From Rotaria sordida (taxonomy: Eukaryota > Rotifera > Eurotatoria > Philodinida > Philodinidae): 64,000 bases of DNA. The translations under genes were made by a program, and so were the position numbers. The notes under the pieces were generated by a model. That model worked only from the letters and a program-made list of their open reading frames with translations. It ran no database searches and was not told the origin of the DNA. Shown in pieces: positions 21,701-32,120 of this stretch. Each line of letters starts with the position of its first letter. Within the stretch, counting starts at the first letter, position 1. The DNA lies in NCBI GenBank assembly GCA_905250125.1, contig CAJNOL010000046.1, positions 1-64,000 of the forward strand, in the 5' to 3' direction.

Positions 21701-24700
21701 ATCTGTTATTGTTGATTGAATTTTTGATGATTCATCATCATCATCATCATCTTCTTCTTCTTCAATTTGTTGTGTTGTTGTTGTTGTTGTTGTTTGTCTT
21801 TGACGTACTTGAATAATTAATTTTTCATAACAACGTGTACAACATCGTTGAACATTTTGAGGAATTTCTTTAAAAGCAAAAAAACTTTTCTATGTAAAAA
21901 AAAATTTGTTTTTTTCTTTTATTTTTTGTTAATTACGTAATGATCGACGAATAGCTTCTTGATTTTCTTGTGTTAATTCATTCCATTTACTTGGAAATGC
22001 ACGTAAACGATTTTTACGATTTTTCTTTTTACCTAATTTTTCAGTTGTACAAGATAATAATTGACATCGACTAAACAAAAATAAAATATTTAGAAATGAC
22101 AAAAAAAAAAAAAAAACAAAATTAACAAACTTTTTATTCGCACGTTTTTCTTCATTTCCATCACCGGGATCTGGAAATAAAACGGAAAATTCAATATTAA
22201 TGTTTGATTATAATTATCTTTTACTCACTTGTTTCACGTCGTTCTTCATCACTAGAAGAAAAACAAAACAAAAAAAAATTCTGTAAACAATTTTCGAACA
22301 AATCGTTGGATATGACTCAGTTAATTATTTTAATGAATGCATCTGTCTCGATATACTTATTTCGGAAAAACTCAATCAGTTGTCAAAGAATAGATATAAT
22401 AGTTGAGTTTATTATAAGGTTAATATCTTGAAATTTTCAAAATAATCTAATTTAAATGAGATTGATATTTTAGTAAAATTTCATTTTAAACTCAATTTTT
22501 TTAAAAGTTATTCCGTTCCAGCGTTTTTTTTTCAATGTTGCCGAGTTATAAAAAAGAAATAGGAACTTAAAATCGAATGAATCAGATCGAGGAATTTTCT
22601 TCTCAGATATTTTGATATGATGTCGTTCGTAGAAATGAAATTATTTTTCGAACATATTTATTTAGTTTTTTTGTTTAATAGAAAATAAAATAAATAAATC
22701 GTTATCTTCATTCTGGAAAAACTCTTTCAAGTTGCTTCTTCTCGTTCAATTTCAAGAGATCAATCAAATATTAGCTAAACTCTATTTGATTGAACAATAT
22801 CAGTCACAGATTGTTGATGAAACGGATAGTGATTATGACAGAAAGAATAGATTCTTCTAAAAAGAAAAATAGCAAAAGATCTTTTTTTTTTTCCCTTGAA
22901 ATTTTAATCGATATAATAAACTCAACCTTCTAATTATGTTAAACTCAAAATATTAATGAAGAGCTTATATGAGATTTGGGTACATGTCAAGTAATAAAAA
23001 TTTCTATAAAATTATTTAACATTTGGTATCTTATCTTGAAGATAAAAAATAAATATGCACTTTTATCTTTCGAGGTTATCATATTTATGAATACTAAACG
23101 AATGTGTGTGTGTGTGTGTATGTTTTTTTTTATTGAAAGTTTAAACGTAATATTCGAGATAAAAACTGACTTACTTTTCTAATCGATCTGTTGAACGATC
23201 ACCATCCTAAGATAATAAAACAAAGTAAGAATTTTTTCGATTTTTTTTTTTTTTGTGTTTAAAACAAACTTGTCCTCCTGTAGTTGTTATTTGTGGAAGA
23301 ATTTGTTGTGATGTTGATGAAAGAATAGTATTTGATGAAGTAAATTTTGTAACTAAAGTTGTTTCTATAGTTGTTGATGATGTAACTGTTGTTGTTGTCG
23401 TTGTATTTTGTTTAGCTTTTCTTCGATTAGCTTGTGCTTGTTTTCGTAATAAATTTTTATAATTTTCTGATTTTTTAGTCATATAATAAAATTGTACACA
23501 TTGTTCAGTTGTTTTATTTTCTAAAAATGATGATATATAACCGAAATTTTTTGGTGATTGTGTAAATTTTTCAATAAAAATTTGTTTTTCTTCTGATGAC
23601 CAATATGGCATTTTTGTAAGTTCTTTATAAAATTCAGCAGCATCACGTTTTATTAAACTATTTTCATTAAAATATTTATATTTACGTTGCCATTTATCAT
23701 AAATAATTGGTGGTACAATAGATGATTTACGCATTTTTTCTTCTTCATTTTCAATATCTTGTTCAATTGTATTTGTATTTATTGTTATTTGTTGTTCAGA
23801 TGTTATTGTATCATTTATATTTGTTTGTTTTTTTTCTTTATCTTCACGTGTTTTACGTAATTCAGGAAATATTTTTTCAAATGTTTCACGATATGTTGTT
23901 AAATCTTTATTTAAAATAATTTTTTCATCATTTTCAATTAATTTTTGCCATTGTTGATAATTTTTATCATATTGATTACTTTCATATTTTATTCGATTTT
24001 TATATATTTCATTTTTCTTTTTAAAAAAATCTTTTAAATGATTTTTCATTATATTTATATATCTATAGAAGATTTAAGTAAATTATATTTTTAATGAAAA
24101 GAAAAAATATATATATATTAAAATACAAACTGTATTCGAATTTTTCGTATTGATTCAAGATCACTTGGTTCTTGATAAAGTGGTATTGTTAAATCTAGAT
24201 TATTATTTAAATGATTTAACATTTTTTGACTATCTTCAGCTTTTTTCTAAAAAAAAAATTTAAATTAAAAAATATATACTGGATCTTACGAGAGAAATCT
24301 TAAAACTAACTAATCACTTTTGAGTCGAGACAATATGTAACATGTAGATCCTTATAAGCTATGAATAATCTGAGCAAAATTCAAGCTCTTAACTTATTAA
24401 TGAAGGAGATAGTATGTTTTTGAAGTCAATGCTTATGCTTCCGGTCAGAAAAACTGATTATCGAATTTCTACTTGGAACTAAGTACAGATGTAAAAAAAT
24501 ATATATCGACACGTTCGATATTTTCATTAAGAACTTTCTATATCTCATTAGAATCTACGTACATATTTCACAAAGTCTCGACTCAAAAGAAATATGATGA
24601 TAATACAAAACCAAATTTAAGATTTACTCTATTATCATGAAGAATTTTTTCAATAAGAGTTTGTGAACCATTTATTCTAAAAAAATCATCTTGATCATCA

Positions 24701-25511
24701 TTATCTTCTTCATCTGCAGCTGATTTATCAGCTTGACTTTTAATTTCACTCTATTTAGAAATAAACAATAAAGAAATTTAATTATACATATATCTATTTT
24801 AATTATAAATATTACTTGACTAAGTTTAGCACGATCAAGTTTTTTCATAGTTAGATCAATTTCAGATTCAAGTTTTGATATAGCATTACGTATAATTGTT
24901 GAATCTCTCATATTTGAATCATTTTTTGGATCATCTGGTGTTGGTGATATAGCTTCAGTTTGTGGTTGATATACTTGTTGTTCCTATAAGATTAGAAAAA
25001 TAAATATGATAAATGAATAAATTTATTGAAAAATTTTTCGAATACCTTTTTAACATCAATTGATAATGGTAATAATTGTGAATTAATGGATAGATTACCA
25101 CCTGCTAGATAACGTGAGCGTTTTGAATGTTCATCGACATGTGGTCCCATTGATATAGGTGCTAATGAAGGATAATATGAAGGTATTGTAGCTCTGAGAA
25201 AAAAAAACAAAGATTTTTTTGTTTTTCCTTGATTACAATAAGAAATTCGTTTGTATTGAATAGGAACAAACCTTTCCGGACTACCGAAATGATTATGATA
25301 GCTAGCAAGTAATGATGGACGTCGATTTAAAGCCATAGCTGTTTCAACAGTAGAATTACCAGCATAACGAGCATCACGCTGAAATTAAGATTATTTCTTT
25401 TTATCTTTTTTTTTTTTTTTTTTTTAAAAAATATTTTTATCAACACACCTGCTGATAACTGGTTGGATAAGTAAATTGAGCCGACGACATGAATGGAGAT
25501 TGTCGGGCCAT
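13108..25511 (-). CDS. NCoR/SMRT (Smrter-like) nuclear receptor corepressor
   Basis: Thirty coding exons give about 1956 aa: 25449-25511, 25272-25378, 25046-25193, 24816-24983, 24628-24750, 24131-24246, 23270-24062, 23175-23206, 22229-22251, 22131-22170, 21937-22070, 21676-21867, 21458-21615, 21296-21395, 20367-21228, 18890-19323, 18618-18837, 18078-18174, 17610-18021, 16375-16484, 16239-16289, 16119-16176, 15950-16051, 15784-15888, 15628-15720, 15457-15576, 15273-15399, 14841-15220, 14667-14755, 13108-13521; phases agree throughout. The family scaffolds HDAC3 repressor complexes on nuclear receptors. Evidence: a YRETFEKIFPELRKTRE block, the deacetylase-activating SANT1 (about residues 393-446, PYWSSEEKQIF, FGYISSFLENKT, YYMTKK), a cysteine-containing module (about 540-600; RCQLLSC, LRAFPSKWNEL, IPQNVQRCCTRC) resembling one in insect Smrter, and SANT2 (about 646-695, EWTEHEIDAF, WAQIAQYV). 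The long tail is Q/S/H-rich with CAA repeats. LEYLIRGEL near residue 1601 resembles a CoRNR receptor-binding box. Several introns exceed 1 kb and carry repeats. Confidence 0.9.
13755..14565. repeat. Fold-back element in the last NCoR intron
   Basis: Inverted similarity about a centre near 14320. AAATTTTGCACAAATAAAAT (near 14248) pairs with CTTTATTTGTGCAAATTT (near 14380). The outer block ATAAATCTTGACTTATTACG (near 13773) pairs with ATGTAATAAGTGAAGATTTA (near 14538), and AGGTCATCTT pairs with AAGATGACCT. The left half contains a 140-codon open frame (13887-14309) with no recognisable family and no paired signal in the right half. Confidence 0.65.
16487..17609. other. Long NCoR intron without recognised features
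   Basis: A 1.1-kb intron between the exons at 17610-18021 and 16375-16484. It is AT-rich, with a small GATCttttcaGATC inverted repeat near 16960. No coding exon or clear mobile element was recognised. Confidence 0.5.
19872..20075. repeat. Dispersed repeat, copy 2 (NCoR intron)
   Basis: Contains the 20-mer ATGGAAAAGTTCAAGAATTT at 19937-19956, shared with 9265-9284 in the KIF3A intron, then AGAATAG. Flanks match loosely (ACTTAATTAA before; CAAACTA and GCAGCTTTTCAAA after). It lies in the 1.04-kb intron 19324-20366. Confidence 0.55.
24315..24590. repeat. MITE-like inverted-repeat element in NCoR intron 5
   Basis: CTTTTGAGTCGAGAC (near 24316-24331) is repeated exactly in reverse complement as GTCTCGACTCAAAAG (near 24573-24588). 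Weaker inverted similarity runs further in (ACATGTAGATCC against ATCTACGTACAT). The roughly 275-bp unit has no coding capacity and fills most of the 24247-24627 intron. Flanking target duplications could not be decided by eye. Confidence 0.65.
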
Positions 25512-28500
25512 AATTTTTCTTTCTATTCTATAGCTTAATTTATCATTATCATATAGATGTGAATGATTATTTTTGCTTTTTCTTAATAATAAAAATTTAA
25601 TATAAAGAAATTAAAGTAATGAAATGCCACAATAGCAATAAACCAATCTTGGAAATCACATTATCTCTAATAAAGAAAAAAGCATATAGGTCATTCAGTA
25701 AGCTATCTTAGAATGCACGATATAAGAGGTTTATTTATTAAAGATTGATGAGACTAAGAAAGAAAGACCAAGTAAATAACAAGAATAAGTCAAGAGTGGC
25801 TCTTTGTTTTCTGTTTTTCAGGATAGAAATAATGGAAAGTCTAGTAGGATTCGCCACGCATATAACCCTACACATGTCTCTACGGTAATATAACGAGTGG
25901 CGACACAATCAACCATGATGCCTTCACAAACTAAGAAAACCAAAGAACTCGATTAGTATAGTAAGGTCACACTGGACATTTTTGATTAGTTTATTGTACA
26001 GAACAAATTATATAAAAACGAAAGATGTCACTATTATACATTCGTTATTATTAGAGTTTTAAATTAAATTAAAATTATATGAATCAAAACATTTTATTCA
26101 TCATTTAAACAACACAATAATATGTATAAATTTCAATAGAATTCTAATTTGAATACTTGACGACCTATAAGCGCTTTTACATACTTACTTTTTTTGATAG
26201 GTACATGAATGTATTGAAAAAAATGATTAATGACACGACATTTATCTCAATTCTAAGTCAATATAAATTGATTATAACTGAAAAGAAAAACAAAAGGAAA
26301 ACAATAGGATTAATCGATTATTTGATTTGTTTTTTGCTTTCTATGTCATACCTGTAAACACAATCACAAAACGTTTCTTCAAAATCAAAACTATTCTTTT
26401 GCTTTAATATTCAACTTCGTTTTATCATTACAATGTATCGATCAAATTTATCGATATTGTAGATACATACTTCTCGAATATTGGAACGATCATTATTTGA
26501 TAATAAAAAAAAAAAAAAAAAAATTTACTGATTCACATAGATAAATATTTCTTTTTTTTTTTAATTATTCATTGCTTATCAATTTTTTGCGACCCACTAG
26601 TTTTTTTTTAATCCTCATATATATTTCTCAAAATAGTATTTCTAAATAAAGATAGTAATTTATGGCAAATTAGCATTGGATTATAGATCTCTTTGTTTTC
26701 GCTCTTTCAATCTTCATGTAGTATTATAGAAAAAGTAGAAAATTATTAGTTTCAAAAGCTTGTTTTTCTCTTCTTGCTCGCATATTTTTACATCAGTTTT
26801 GATGACACTTTGACCTAATTTCAATTGCATATGAAATTAGATTTTTCTTTGTATCTGCTTCTTTTTTTCTTTCATGCATAATATTCATTTAAAATTACAT
26901 ATGGAATAGAGATTGATCATCCGTTATATCTTCTTTAAATAGCATGAAAGAGTTTTTGACATCATCTGAATATGATTGAAAAACAAACTAGTGCTTGACA
27001 TTTTTATTGTGTCAATTTTTGTATTTTATGAACAGATTGTAATTCATTATCTTTTTTCATAAGTAATCTTCGGATGATTTTCATTTATTTTGTAATACAA
27101 CGAAATCAAACAATGAAAATGACACTGGTATATATGAAATATAAAACATGTATTCTATTGAAAGGAATATATTAATTAGAATGAGAATGAAAATGTGAAT
27201 GGAAGGTATTGACTCCATTTAAATAAATGATGTGTACATATACAGATAAAAATAATTTCAAAAATGTTGAAAATATTGCGTAGAATGTGTAAATCATTAT
27301 ATAGTTGTCCGATGTTTACCGAAAATTGGCCATACTTATGAATATTAATTGATGTATTGACGTCTTTCAAATAGAAAGCTAGTGAAAATATATTATAATG
27401 TTCATGTAGTAGGATAGTTTAGAAAGAATATGATTAATAAAATTCAAACTGTTGTCTCTAATGACAATGTCAACGTTTTTTCTTTTTATTAGTTTTCATT
27501 ATAAAAGCGATGACATGTTTAAAATAGATGCAACAAATTAGACATAAAAATTTTAGTTAAATCCTAACTTTACTTATCACTTGATCTCTTTTTCTGTTTT
27601 CATATATGAATTTCGATGATTTATTAACTGTAATATAAGACAGCAAAAAAACAGTATCGAATGATGCAAATATTATCCCTAGTGAGTGTACTGAGTTTAA
27701 GATACTCGCAAGGGTAATCCCACTATCGGTATATTACAAAAGCCTTTGGGTACCCTCAATACTTTAATGTACTTTATGGCTTTTTAGCACTTGACTACAA
27801 AATGCTTCTAAATGTTCAATCTATTAATTTGTTGAAAAATTTCTCATAGAATACTATAGAAACTAGACAGATTCTTGGTCGGTACTCATGTGTTGAGACA
27901 ATTCTTAGCACGGTACTCAACCAAGATCTTGTGAAATACTGGTAACATGGTACCGAAAAAGGTACTCTGTTGACAGCTGACCCAGTACATATGTACCTTG
28001 AAATCAGTACGTTTATTAGATGCAGCCAAAGATAAACAAGTCAAATTTGTGCTTATGAGAGGCATATATTCAACTGTCGAACGTCGTTTAAGTTTATGTA
28101 ATGGCTACGAGTCGATCTCTGTGAGATTAAGAAAATCTTAGCAGGATTTGTACTCATGATCTACTGGTGAAGTTCGAAAAATCCAAACTAAAGGATTTGA
28201 TCTAAAATTTTGACTATAGATAGATCTACTAGTAATTAGTTATCCATGAAAATTTCAACGACAACGAACATATTTCTTTTTTAGAAATTAAATATCTTGA
28301 GAAAGATATGTTTGTTTGTTGGTTTTTGAAACTTTTAAGGCAATCTAATAACTAATAAATCTATTTGTAGGCACATTTTCTAATCAAAATTCTTTATTTT
28401 GAGTTGTTCGATAGCGTCTTACTTTCAAGAAAAATTTTAGTGTAATGGCCATAACTCTCTTCATCAGCAGATCATGAGTACGAAGCCTTTTGAAATTTTC

Positions 28501-29661
28501 TTCATCTCACAGAGACTTACTCGTAGTTATGATATGAAGTCGAACGATATCCAATAGTTGTCTCTCATTAGTATAATAAGTAATGTTCTATAAGAACGTT
28601 TTTTTCCGTTATTCACATCCCATTCCCCGCGGAAATCGGGAACGATATTAAAAAAAAGGATGTTGCCGACAATCGTTTTGTTTTATTTATATATTCTGTA
28701 AACTTTAGTTTTTCAAACAAAAAAATATCGAAGTCAACTCTATGTTTTATTGTTGAGAAATAAATTTTGACATTCTTATTAATTAAAAAAATAATAACAA
28801 AAACTTATCGACAAACATGAAGCAGTTTTCATTTATTATTCATTAAATTGTAATTCAATTATTACAATTATTTTTTCTTTGTGATTATCACCTTTGAAAA
28901 GACCATTATTCAGATTATCTCACAATTTAGAATTATTATTATCTTTCCTTCTTGAATATTTTCGTTTTTTTTTTTATAAATGTTACTAGTATTTTTTTTT
29001 CTCTTTTCGATTGGCGAAGAAAATACTTCTCTTGACTTAACATTGATAAATTTCGACATGTAAATCATAATTGATTCATTTCATTAAAATGTACTTTCAA
29101 TGATAATTTTTATTTCTAATTTAAGATCATCTCATGTTGCGATAAGTGCGACACTGACAGACGTCAGAATCTGGTAATGATAGGTGTTCTCAAATATCAA
29201 AAAATGAAATCGTCATAGGAATTCTGAAAGCATTACGGAAACAGGAATCAAGAAAAGATCGTTTGCGTAGGACACTAGTAATAAGTGTCTATAAAAATGA
29301 AAATACTTTTGTTATTGAAACAATCATATGGACAGTTATTAGAGGACATTTTTCCATCATTTATTTGATTAATTAACATAGAAGTTTGTATTATGAGCAT
29401 TGTTAAGTTCTTTTTCATATATTAGAATTTTTTGAATTTTCCTTATCGTTAATCTAAACTGCAACAATGCATCGATAATCGTTATATTTATAATTTCTTA
29501 CAAGATTTTCTTTTCATCTAACTAATTTAATGGAGAATTAGCATGATGATCGGATGTCTACAATCATCCATTTATTAATGACTAAATTTCAAGAGTAAAA
29601 TTTTCATATATCATATAAAATTGTAGAAAAAAGAAAAATTTGATATTTCATTTTAGAAAAT
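25512..29661. other. Intergenic region, 4.1 kb
   Basis: Contains the presumed NCoR promoter at its left end and the 3' flank of the TPR gene at its right. No gene was recognised. It includes a fold-back element (28005-28602). Just left of that (about 27680-28020) is a less AT-rich patch in which GGTAC/GTACC and GGTACTCA motifs recur several times, possibly a worn repeat. Confidence 0.5.
28005..28602. repeat. Intergenic fold-back element
   Basis: Arms of roughly 280 bp are imperfect reverse complements about a centre near 28303. TCTCTGTGAGATTAAGAAAA (left, near 28118) pairs with TTTTCTTCATCTCACAGAGA (right, near 28495); TACTCATGATCT pairs with AGATCATGAGTA; ATTCAACTGTCGAACG pairs with CGAACGATATCCAAT. 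No open frame. Confidence 0.8.
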
Positions 29662-31689
29662 TTAAATATAGTCAAGTAAGATATTACGAGGACGTAATTC
29701 TTTTCCTTTTCTTAATTTTTCAATATCATTTTTAGTTGCTAATATTTCTGGATGATGTTGATGTTCATGTTGAAATGTATCTAATAAAATATGAAGTGCA
29801 TATTCAAATTCATTTAATGCTTGTTTAATTGTTTGTTTATCACTAGAATAACAATGAGCAATACCATTTCGTGTTTTAGCAAAATCTGGATGATTATATG
29901 TTAATGATTGTTGTTGAATATTTAAAGCCATTTGAAAATATTTTTTTGCATCAACTATTTTATGTTGAATATAATATGTATAACCAATTCCAATATATGA
30001 TTTGGCAATAATTGGATGAATATCTGGTAAAATTTTATGTAGAATACCATTGGCTATTGTAAAATGATCAAATGCAACATCAATTTGTTGTGTTATTATT
30101 AAATTAATAAAACCAAGAACAATATTAGCTTGAGCTCGTATAAATTTATCTGTTGCTTCAGAAATAATTTTCATTAAAATTAAACGTACACTGGCAAAAT
30201 TATCTTTCGATATTAAAATATTAAAATAAGCATGTAATAAATTAACATCATAAGAATCTTCAGATAAATGTTCAAGATATTCTTTAGCTTGTTCATGATG
30301 ACCTTGACGTATAGCTAATTCAGTTAATTCTTGATAATGATTATCTATTTGTAACCATTTTTCTGCTTCAGCATACAAACCTTTATATATAAGTATACGA
30401 CCAAATGCATGATGAATATTATTTAATTCTGTTAGTTCTTTATAATAATATTGATATAAATTTTGAATAGAAGATTTTAAATTAAGTGTTGAATGTAAAT
30501 TTAAACCAATTAACCAATATGCATCTTGTTGTTCATCTTGTTGTTCAACATATTCAATTTTAATTAAGTGATATCGAGCACCAAACCATAATAAAATTTG
30601 TTCTTTTTTTATTTCAGCATATGGTATAGTATTATGATTAGTTGGATCAATATTTATTTCAAATAGAACTTTATATTTATTAGTTTTTTCATCATTTGGT
30701 ATAGAATCTAATGCTACTTGTCGATTTGTATATGTCATTAATAATTCAGTAAAAATAATTATTTGACTAATACGATGTTTCATTGCATCAAGTTCATCTA
30801 TACTTAACCATGCACTATGATGAACAGTAAATTTTGTTTTATTTTTAATAAATTTTTCATGTTCATTAATTAATTGTCGATGAAATAATCGTATAAACCA
30901 ACGAAGTGTCCATAATTGAGTTAAATCATTAGAATTTATATTAGTGTAAAATAAATTTGGTTGATACCATTCTTCAATAGCCTGTTCTGGTTTATAATAT
31001 TGTTCTTGTTGTTCGACTGGATCTTCTTCTTCTCCATCAATATCATGATGATCTGGATTATTATTTTGATTATATGTTCGACAATAATTAGTAAAATCTT
31101 CAGCTCCATCATCTGGACTTTGAAGTAAAAGATTAAGTGCAAGTTGATCAAGCAAATTATTGTCATCTGTATATCGTTCTCGTTGTTGTTCTTTTGATTC
31201 TTCTTGCTGTTCTTGCTGTTCTTGCTCTTGCTCTTGCTCTTGTTCTTGTTCTTCACCTGTGTGTTGTTGTTCTGTACTACCTTGCATGTCATATTGCATA
31301 CATTCAAGAATTTTATTGATATCCGAAAAAACACATCGAACCTTATCACATGTTTGTGCCCATCGACTATGTTTTACAGTATCAAAACAAAAGACATATA
31401 TGTATTGAACTTGATTTAATGGTTGTAAATGATCACGTGCAAGCATTTGACCATATTTACCAGAGATAAGAACAGATAAACAAGGCGTTTTGATTTCATT
31501 TGATTCAATTAATTCAAGACATGCTTCAGGATCAATAAAAGTAAACACATGATCAAAAAGGGAAGAAAGAATGCCTTTAACAGTTACATCTTCTTCAGCA
31601 GAATCATCCAACCAAATAAGTACCAACTCATTATTAGAAGATTTTGGGACGTTAGTAATACCTTTGTATGTTCTACCAGCCATCGCCAT
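29662..31689 (-). CDS. TPR protein with degenerate ADP-ribosyltransferase-like domain
   Basis: A single-exon gene of 675 aa, ATG at 31687-31689. Residues 20-135 form an alpha/beta-looking N-terminal region (ELVLIWLDDS, CLSVLISGKYG, YIYVFCFD), followed by a Glu/Gln-rich low-complexity linker (about 145-170) with EQ repeats. Residues about 240-400 resemble the ADP-ribosyltransferase fold found joined to TPRs in bdelloid rotifers: a LSIDELDAMK helix, a TNRQVALDSI block, and KVLFEINID followed by PYAEI. However, the usual arginine, STS and ExE catalytic motifs are not visible: HHSA stands where the arginine motif is expected, LMTYTNR where STS is expected, and KKEQILLWFGA where ExE is expected. 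Residues about 420-660 are tandem TPR helices (AKSYIGIGYTYY, AKKYFQMALNI, NHPDFAKTRNGIAHCY). This is probably a catalytically inactive scaffold. The ART assignment is inferred from memory of the family; the TPRs are clear. Intron-free structure contrasts with most neighbours. Confidence 0.75.
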   Translation of the reverse strand: MAMAGRTYKGITNVPKSSNNELVLIWLDDSAEEDVTVKGILSSLFDHVFTFIDPEACLELIESNEIKTPCLSVLISGKYGQMLARDHLQPLNQVQYIYVFCFDTVKHSRWAQTCDKVRCVFSDINKILECMQYDMQGSTEQQHTGEEQEQEQEQEQEQQEQQEESKEQQRERYTDDNNLLDQLALNLLLQSPDDGAEDFTNYCRTYNQNNNPDHHDIDGEEEDPVEQQEQYYKPEQAIEEWYQPNLFYTNINSNDLTQLWTLRWFIRLFHRQLINEHEKFIKNKTKFTVHHSAWLSIDELDAMKHRISQIIIFTELLMTYTNRQVALDSIPNDEKTNKYKVLFEINIDPTNHNTIPYAEIKKEQILLWFGARYHLIKIEYVEQQDEQQDAYWLIGLNLHSTLNLKSSIQNLYQYYYKELTELNNIHHAFGRILIYKGLYAEAEKWLQIDNHYQELTELAIRQGHHEQAKEYLEHLSEDSYDVNLLHAYFNILISKDNFASVRLILMKIISEATDKFIRAQANIVLGFINLIITQQIDVAFDHFTIANGILHKILPDIHPIIAKSYIGIGYTYYIQHKIVDAKKYFQMALNIQQQSLTYNHPDFAKTRNGIAHCYSSDKQTIKQALNEFEYALHILLDTFQHEHQHHPEILATKNDIEKLRKGKELRPRNILLDYI

Positions 31690-32100
31690 GTCACTTTTTT
31701 TTTAATTTTTCTTCCAACATCGAACAAAATAAAACGTGACTGAAATGCTTTTTTCTTTTTATTCTGTTCTTTTTTTGTAACACCTACGTTGACTAGAATA
31801 TCTCAACATTACATAGCAATCGTCCATGTCTTTACTTGTTTTCTTTTATTTAGTTAATGAAGAAAAAACCCATGCAAACTTTGCTATCGCTGAAAAAATC
31901 GTCGTAAATAAAAGAATAATGTTCTGTTGTTGTGCAATTCTGTTGCATTACTTTTCGCGGAAAAAAAAGAACTCGTGAATTTCTTTTTCTATTGTGTTTG
32001 TTTTGTTTCAAGCTTTGCAAAATAAAAAACACAAAAAACTGAACAATATTTACTCATTCATGTTCTCAAAATTCTTGAATAATAAAAGGATGGGTGTAGT

Positions 32101-32120
32101 TGTGTGTGTGTGTGTGTGTT
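32101..32120. repeat. (GT)n microsatellite
   Basis: About nine uninterrupted GT units, upstream of the TPR gene. No function inferred. Confidence 0.85.

Noticed and set aside
31137-31419. Cys/Leu-rich frames antisense to the TPR gene
   Set aside because: They are the complement of the Glu/Gln repeat codons of the real gene at 29662-31689.
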